This document shows, piece after piece, positions 59,977 to 64,000 of a stretch of DNA of 64,000 nucleotides. The stretch covers positions 248,001 through 312,000 of the forward strand of contig NZ_CBDCWX010000005.1 in the NCBI RefSeq assembly GCF_965223525.1. The letters are read 5' to 3'. The stretch comes from Leptofilum sp965223525. GTDB taxonomy: Bacteria > Chloroflexota > Anaerolineae > Promineifilales > Promineifilaceae. The first letter of the stretch is position 1. Each line of letters opens with the position of its first letter. The translations under genes and the position numbers were made by a program. The notes under the pieces are model-generated. The model was not told where the DNA came from. It saw nothing but the letters and a program-made list of their open reading frames with translations, and did no database searches.

Positions 59977-61688
59977 GAGAGCGGGGGCGTATTGCGTATT
60001 GCGTGTTGCGTAAGGGGTTTCTGGGGGTTTTGCTGGGGGTGTTTGGTTGGTTGGGAACGGCCGTCCTCCAAGCCCAATCCACCACCCCAGACCCTTTTGT
60101 GGATGTGACGGCCGCTGTGGGAATTGCTGCAGAGCATACGGCCGTTTGGGATTACGAAGACGAGCAAGGCTACCTGGGCGTGGGACAAGCGTGGGGCGAT
60201 TACGACAATGACGGCTGGCTAGACCTGTACGTCACGGGCAACCAGGCAGACAATGTTCTCTACCACAATCAGCAAGACGGCACCTTTGCCGAGTCGCCGC
60301 TGTCGCCCGTTTTAAGTTTGCCCCAAACCTTGAGCGGCGGTGCCATCTGGGCCGATTATGACAACGATGGCTGGCAAGATTTGTACGTGCTGGTGAAGGG
60401 AGCCAACCGCCTCTTCCACAATGATGCCGGGAGCGGCTTTACCGACGTCACGGGCACCGCAGGCGTAGGCGACACAGGCACGGGCGAATCCGCCGCCTGG
60501 GGCGATTACGACAACGACGGCTTCCTTGATCTGTACGTGGTTAACTGGACGTGCGAACCCAACTGCGACCCCATAGACTTCAATCAGCATCAAGATAAGC
60601 TGTACCGCAACAATGGCGACGGCACTTTTAGCGACGTGTCCGACAGCCTGGTTTACGACAAGCTGCTGGGGGCTGGTTTTGCCGCCAGCTTTATAGATTA
60701 CGACAACGATCAGGATTTTGACATTTACGTTATCAATGACGAATACCAAAATCCCATTGGCAACGTGCTGTTTCGCAACGACGGCGCGGGCTGCGGCGGC
60801 TGGTGCTGGACGGACGTATCGGCCGTAAGTGGTGCCGATGTGGTCTTGAGCGGCATGGGCATTGCCGTGGCCGACTACGACAACGATGCTGACCTGGATA
60901 TGTATTTTTCCAACATGCTCAACGCTTTTTCGCTGCTGCAAAATCAGGGGGATGGCACCTTTACCGACCAGGCCGAAGCAGCCGGGGTACATTTTGGCTG
61001 GACAAACACCGTCGGCTGGGGGACGGGCTTTTTGGATTACGACAATGATGGCTGGCAAGATTTATTCCTGGCGGCCACTGGCTTTGTGCAGCGCGATCTG
61101 AACGTTGATCCAGAAGGCATGATGTTTTCGCATCCCAACTACCTTTTTGCCAACAATCGGGACGGCTCTTTTACCGACGTGTGGGCTGGTAGCAAGATGC
61201 CCAGCATGGGCTTTGCCTACGCCGATTATGACAACGACGGCTGGATGGATTATGTAGTGGGCAACTGGAACGAAGGGTATCGCCTGTTCCGCAACAATGG
61301 CTTTGTGCTGGGCAACTGGCTCACCATTGACCTGACGGGCGGCGGGTCGGTGAACATGGATGCGGTGGGGACGCGGGTGGTGGTGACGACCACAGACGGC
61401 CGTTTCCAAACCAAAACCGTCACCTGTGGCGGCAGCTTGGGCGCAGGCCACGACATGCGGCTCCACTTTGGGCTGGGGCAGGCAGAGATTGATTCTGTTG
61501 AGATTGTGTGGCCCGATGGGGAAACGGTCGTGTTCAACGAAGTGGCGTCCAACCAACTGTGGCAAGTGACCTATGGGGATCAGGAAGCAGGCGGTTTGGG
61601 GGGAACGGCCGTAATTGTAGCTGGTGTGCTCATCGTTTTGGCAGTCGCGGGTTTGCTGCTAGCGCGGCGTTGGATGGCAAAAGTTTAA
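59973..61688 (+). CDS. CRTAC1-like FG-GAP/ASPIC-UnbV surface protein
   Basis: 571 residues. Start GTG 59973 overlaps the permease stop by four bases, so it is coupled to the importer. A signal peptide (VLLGVFGWLGTAVLQA) precedes about nine FG-GAP/VCBS calcium-type repeats with the core DYDNDGWLDLYV (near 70, 125, 180 and onward), then an ASPIC/UnbV domain (NWLTIDLTGGG..GTRVVV, DSVEIVWPDGETV) and a C-terminal membrane helix with RRWMAKV. A surface-exposed propeller, probably binding a glycan or ligand. The first codons (GRIAYCVLRK) are built from the CGTATTGCGTA repeat. An adhesin or receptor in a sugar-import operon is unusual. Confidence 0.92.
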   Translation: MRERGRIAYCVLRKGFLGVLLGVFGWLGTAVLQAQSTTPDPFVDVTAAVGIAAEHTAVWDYEDEQGYLGVGQAWGDYDNDGWLDLYVTGNQADNVLYHNQQDGTFAESPLSPVLSLPQTLSGGAIWADYDNDGWQDLYVLVKGANRLFHNDAGSGFTDVTGTAGVGDTGTGESAAWGDYDNDGFLDLYVVNWTCEPNCDPIDFNQHQDKLYRNNGDGTFSDVSDSLVYDKLLGAGFAASFIDYDNDQDFDIYVINDEYQNPIGNVLFRNDGAGCGGWCWTDVSAVSGADVVLSGMGIAVADYDNDADLDMYFSNMLNAFSLLQNQGDGTFTDQAEAAGVHFGWTNTVGWGTGFLDYDNDGWQDLFLAATGFVQRDLNVDPEGMMFSHPNYLFANNRDGSFTDVWAGSKMPSMGFAYADYDNDGWMDYVVGNWNEGYRLFRNNGFVLGNWLTIDLTGGGSVNMDAVGTRVVVTTTDGRFQTKTVTCGGSLGAGHDMRLHFGLGQAEIDSVEIVWPDGETVVFNEVASNQLWQVTYGDQEAGGLGGTAVIVAGVLIVLAVAGLLLARRWMAKV

Positions 61689-61712
61689 AAGTTAATTCGG
61701 AAATAGACGATT

Positions 61713-61774
61713 CATATTGCGTATTTCGTATTGCGTAGCGGCTTCTCATTACGCAACATGAAATACGTAATATG
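61713..61774. repeat. CGTATTGCGTA inverted repeat (copy 3)
   Basis: CATATTGCGTATTTCGTATT on the left, TACGCAACATGAAATACG and AATATG on the right, imperfectly complementary. Before the first SnoaL-like gene. Confidence 0.7.
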
Positions 61775-61809
61775 CTTTTGATTTATTCTCTGAGGAAGAG
61801 GAATCCATC

Positions 61810-62793
61810 ATGGGTATGCAAAATTTTTCTCCCGAATTTGAAACACCCGAACAGTACATCATTGACATCACCTACATCATTTGGGAAGATGGCGATGTGG
61901 GACGCATCCGAGACTGGTATGCGCCCATCTGCCCGGTGCGGTCGCCGCATCGTGTTTACGATACGGTGCAGGATGTGATTGACGAAACGCTGGAAAGTAT
62001 GCACGTCTTTACCAATAGACGACCTATGGCCGACGACGTGATTATTGGCGATAAGTCCAGTGGCTTCTACTCATCGCATCGGGTGCGTTCGGTGGGTTTG
62101 CACACGGGGGATGGCGCTCTAGGGTCAGCCACAGGCCGACCTTACCAGGGGTTGGGCATTGCCGACTGCCTTTGCCGTGATAATCGAATTATTGAGGAGT
62201 GGAAGCTGCGCGATCATGCCTCTTTTGTGCGCCAACTGGGGATAGACCCGGTAGAATACGGCCGCTCCCTCGGTACAAAAAACCCCAAAGCATATGCCAT
62301 CGGCAATGAAGCAATGCGCCAGCGTTGGGTGGATGAGAACGGGTTAACCATTGTCGGCGATAACGACATTGCCCACAAAATTATTGACACCTACAACGCC
62401 ATCTGGAACGAGAACCATTTGAACGTTTTCCATGAGCATTACTGGCGGGCTGTACGCTATGAAGGGCCAAATGGTCATTTAAGCTACGGCCAAGAGGGCG
62501 CCAAGAATCTATTGACCACTATTTTGGCTTCTGTGCCGGACGGCCGTTTTGAACCCCATCACCTCATCGTCCGCCAACGGCCGAATCGGGCTATCAATGT
62601 GGCTCTGCGCTGGTCTTACTGCTGCACGCACAGCGGCATGGGGCGATACGGCGTGCCAACTGGCTGTCCACTGACTCTGCTAGGCATCTCCCATTTTGAG
62701 CTACACGATGGGTTGATTGCCAGTGAATGGCTGGTAGTGGATGAAACGGCCGTATACGCCCAAATTGCGGCATATGAAGAGATTGGAGATTAG
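61810..62793 (+). CDS. SnoaL-like (NTF2-fold) protein, tandem copy 1
   Basis: 327 residues with two NTF2-type halves (about 10-150 and 175-325), each with the pattern of an initial helix (IIDITYIIWEDGDVGRIRDWY; IIDTYNAIWNENHLNVFHEHY) and a late strand set (IADCLCRDNRIIEEW; ISHFELHDGLIASEWLVVDE). SnoaL-like proteins include cyclases, hydrolases and many unassigned enzymes. No catalytic assignment is possible. Starts MGMQNFSPEF like the next two copies. ATG at 61810 with AGAGGAA upstream. Confidence 0.83.
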   Translation: MGMQNFSPEFETPEQYIIDITYIIWEDGDVGRIRDWYAPICPVRSPHRVYDTVQDVIDETLESMHVFTNRRPMADDVIIGDKSSGFYSSHRVRSVGLHTGDGALGSATGRPYQGLGIADCLCRDNRIIEEWKLRDHASFVRQLGIDPVEYGRSLGTKNPKAYAIGNEAMRQRWVDENGLTIVGDNDIAHKIIDTYNAIWNENHLNVFHEHYWRAVRYEGPNGHLSYGQEGAKNLLTTILASVPDGRFEPHHLIVRQRPNRAINVALRWSYCCTHSGMGRYGVPTGCPLTLLGISHFELHDGLIASEWLVVDETAVYAQIAAYEEIGD

Positions 62794-62860
62794 AGATTGG
62801 GTTGACGAATCTACAATCTCCAATTTCCAATTCAAACCAACCAAAAAAGGATACGAATCT

Positions 62861-63844
62861 ATGGGTATGCAGAACTTCTCACCAGAATTCAAAACGCCAG
62901 AGCAGTACATCATTGACATCACCTACAAAATATGGGAAGAACAGGGCGTGGAGCGTATCCGTGAGTGGTACGCTTCTGATTGCCCCGTTCGTTCCCCCAG
63001 CGGCGTCTCCAACACCGTACAGGCGGTGATCGATGGAACCCTTTCCTCTATGAAAGTATTCCCCAACCGCGACCTGTTGGCCGAAGACATTATCATAGGC
63101 GATTTACCGGAAGGCTTCCATTCCTCCCATCGGGTACGCTCCGTTGGTGTCCATGCAGGTGACGGTTATTATGGCCCGGCCACCAACCGACCGATTACGA
63201 CACTGGCTATTGCCGACTGTCTGTGCCGCGACAACAGAGTTGTTGAGGAGTGGGTTTTGGGTGATCAGACCAGAATCCTGACCCAGTTGGGCATTGATCC
63301 GGTGGCGTATAGTAAAAAAGTGGGGCAAGACTACCGAGAAGCGTACACGATTGGCAATAAGGCGATGCGCCAGCGTTGGGCCAACCCAGAAGGCTTAACA
63401 ATCATCGGGGATCAGGCCATTGCGAACCGCGTGATGGATACGTATGCCGCCATCTGGAATGACAAGAACCTGACGATTATGGATGAGCGGTATGATCGAG
63501 CGGTGCGTTTTGAGGGGCCAGGGGAGCAACCATATTACGGCCGTATCCGCACCGCCAATCTTCTCACCAGCATGTTGGCTTCCATTCCAGACGGCCGTTT
63601 TGAACCGCACTATGCCATTGTCCAGCAGCAGCCAGAGCGTCCTGTGCGGGTCGCCCTGCGCTGGACGTTCTGCGGCACACATTGCGGACACGGCCGTTAT
63701 GGGGAGCCAACCGGTTCACCAATTGCCATCTTAGGCATTTCCCATTTTGAGCTGCGCGACGGCAAGATTGTGAATGAATGGTTCGTGATGGATGAAGTCG
63801 CCATTTACGCCCAAATCGGGGCGCATGAAGAGGGTGAAGATTAG
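62861..63844 (+). CDS. SnoaL-like (NTF2-fold) protein, tandem copy 2
   Basis: 327 residues, start at the ATG 62861 that opens MGMQNFSPEF, with AAAAAAGGA upstream. Same two-half plan as copy 1 and clearly homologous throughout (IADCLCRDNRVVEEW, NKAMRQRWANPEGLTIIGD, GRFEPHYAIVQQQPERPVRV). The lengths are identical (327), so the duplication has not gained or lost residues overall. Product unknown. Confidence 0.83.
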   Translation: MGMQNFSPEFKTPEQYIIDITYKIWEEQGVERIREWYASDCPVRSPSGVSNTVQAVIDGTLSSMKVFPNRDLLAEDIIIGDLPEGFHSSHRVRSVGVHAGDGYYGPATNRPITTLAIADCLCRDNRVVEEWVLGDQTRILTQLGIDPVAYSKKVGQDYREAYTIGNKAMRQRWANPEGLTIIGDQAIANRVMDTYAAIWNDKNLTIMDERYDRAVRFEGPGEQPYYGRIRTANLLTSMLASIPDGRFEPHYAIVQQQPERPVRVALRWTFCGTHCGHGRYGEPTGSPIAILGISHFELRDGKIVNEWFVMDEVAIYAQIGAHEEGED

Positions 63845-63902
63845 ATCTGTCAGGTTTTCACCTCATGAAAGAAGTATCTCCAGGAAGAAACCTGACAGGT
63901 CT
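63845..63902. repeat. CTGTCAGGTTT inverted repeat
   Basis: CTGTCAGGTTT (63847-63857) and AAACCTGACAG (63888-63898), exact 11-base arms, between SnoaL-like copies 2 and 3. A single copy in the window. Confidence 0.75.
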
Positions 63903-63925
63903 ACGCAACAAAAGGAACCAACCAC

Positions 63926-64000
63926 ATGGGTATGCAAAACTTCTCACCAGAATTCAAAACACCCGAACAATACATCATTGACATCACCTACAGAATTTGG
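63926..64000 (+). CDS. SnoaL-like (NTF2-fold) protein, tandem copy 3 (cut by window end)
   Basis: Twenty-five codons are present: MGMQNFSPEFKTPEQY then IIDITYRIW, nearly identical to copies 1 and 2. AAAGGAA precedes the ATG at 63926. The remainder, and perhaps more copies, lie beyond the window. Confidence 0.85.
   Translation, partial: MGMQNFSPEFKTPEQYIIDITYRIW

Noticed and set aside
60312..61058. 248-codon minus-strand frame opposite the FG-GAP repeats
   Set aside because: Its apparent IVVVI repeats are the reverse complement of the DYDNDG repeat codons.
1..64000. CRISPR arrays, tRNA or rRNA genes, insertion sequences, prophage
   Set aside because: No regularly spaced direct repeats, no cloverleaf-like or rRNA stretches and no transposase or phage proteins were seen. 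The 13-base 16S-tail match at 25230 is isolated and not part of an rRNA gene.

Overview
The window reads as chromosomal DNA of a Chloroflexota-like bacterium (Anaerolineae/Ardenticatenia type). The grounds are indirect: lipoproteins with long Asp/Glu/Thr linkers, a DUF2089 regulator, a menaquinone methyltransferase, several LacI-ABC sugar modules and a GxxExxY protein. There is no rRNA or tRNA to confirm it. Genes are dense on both strands. No phage, insertion sequence or CRISPR array was seen. Two features run through everything: the octamer ACGGCCGT, of which I counted about 84 exact copies by eye, mostly inside genes; and intergenic spacers filled with a dozen families of small inverted repeats.

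Layout. 1-2.6 kb: PEP carboxylase (end cut off) on the minus strand, then a Nudix hydrolase. 3.5-5.9 kb: an Hsp70-like ATPase fused to what looks like a GyrA-type beta-pinwheel. 5.9-8.4 kb: three minus-strand genes (DUF2089 zinc-ribbon regulator and two 29-residue-repeat proteins) that share one small helical motif. 9-12.7 kb: a heterodimeric ABC exporter with one degenerate ATP site. 12.8-14.2 kb: ECF sigma factor and membrane partner. 14.3-20 kb: LysM lipoprotein, REC-GAF-GAF protein, inositol-phosphatase-like enzyme, cysteine-desulfurase-like enzyme. 20.2-25.1 kb: BMP-type nucleoside ABC importer. 25.4-42.1 kb: housekeeping mixture (M50-like protease, carbamate kinase, FtsK, PHP phosphoesterase, aldo-keto reductase, UbiE/MenG, metallo-beta-lactamase fold protein, response regulator, DUF89 protein, TPR protein, ComM/YifB). 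Within it, at 35.2-36.0 kb, is a DsbA-like lipoprotein with an in-frame TGA exactly where the first active-site Cys should be, followed by a hairpin of bacterial SECIS shape: a probable selenoprotein.

42.3-64 kb is one plus-strand catabolic island. A LacI regulator with a textbook promoter/operator is followed by two more copies of the same operator, ahead of an SMP-30 lactonase/Ldh2 pair and ahead of a run of genes encoding methyltetrahydrofolate:corrinoid methyltransferase, creatininase-family amidohydrolase, SDR, fucose/arabinose-isomerase-like protein, UroD/MtaA-family methyltransferase, corrinoid protein and a reductive corrinoid activator. Together these are the four parts of a corrinoid demethylation system embedded in sugar-type enzymes. 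A second LacI regulator, a carbohydrate ABC importer, an FG-GAP/ASPIC surface protein and at least three tandem SnoaL-like paralogues follow. I infer that the island imports and demethylates a methylated carbohydrate, polyol or similar compound and passes the methyl group to tetrahydrofolate. The substrate is not determined by the sequence.
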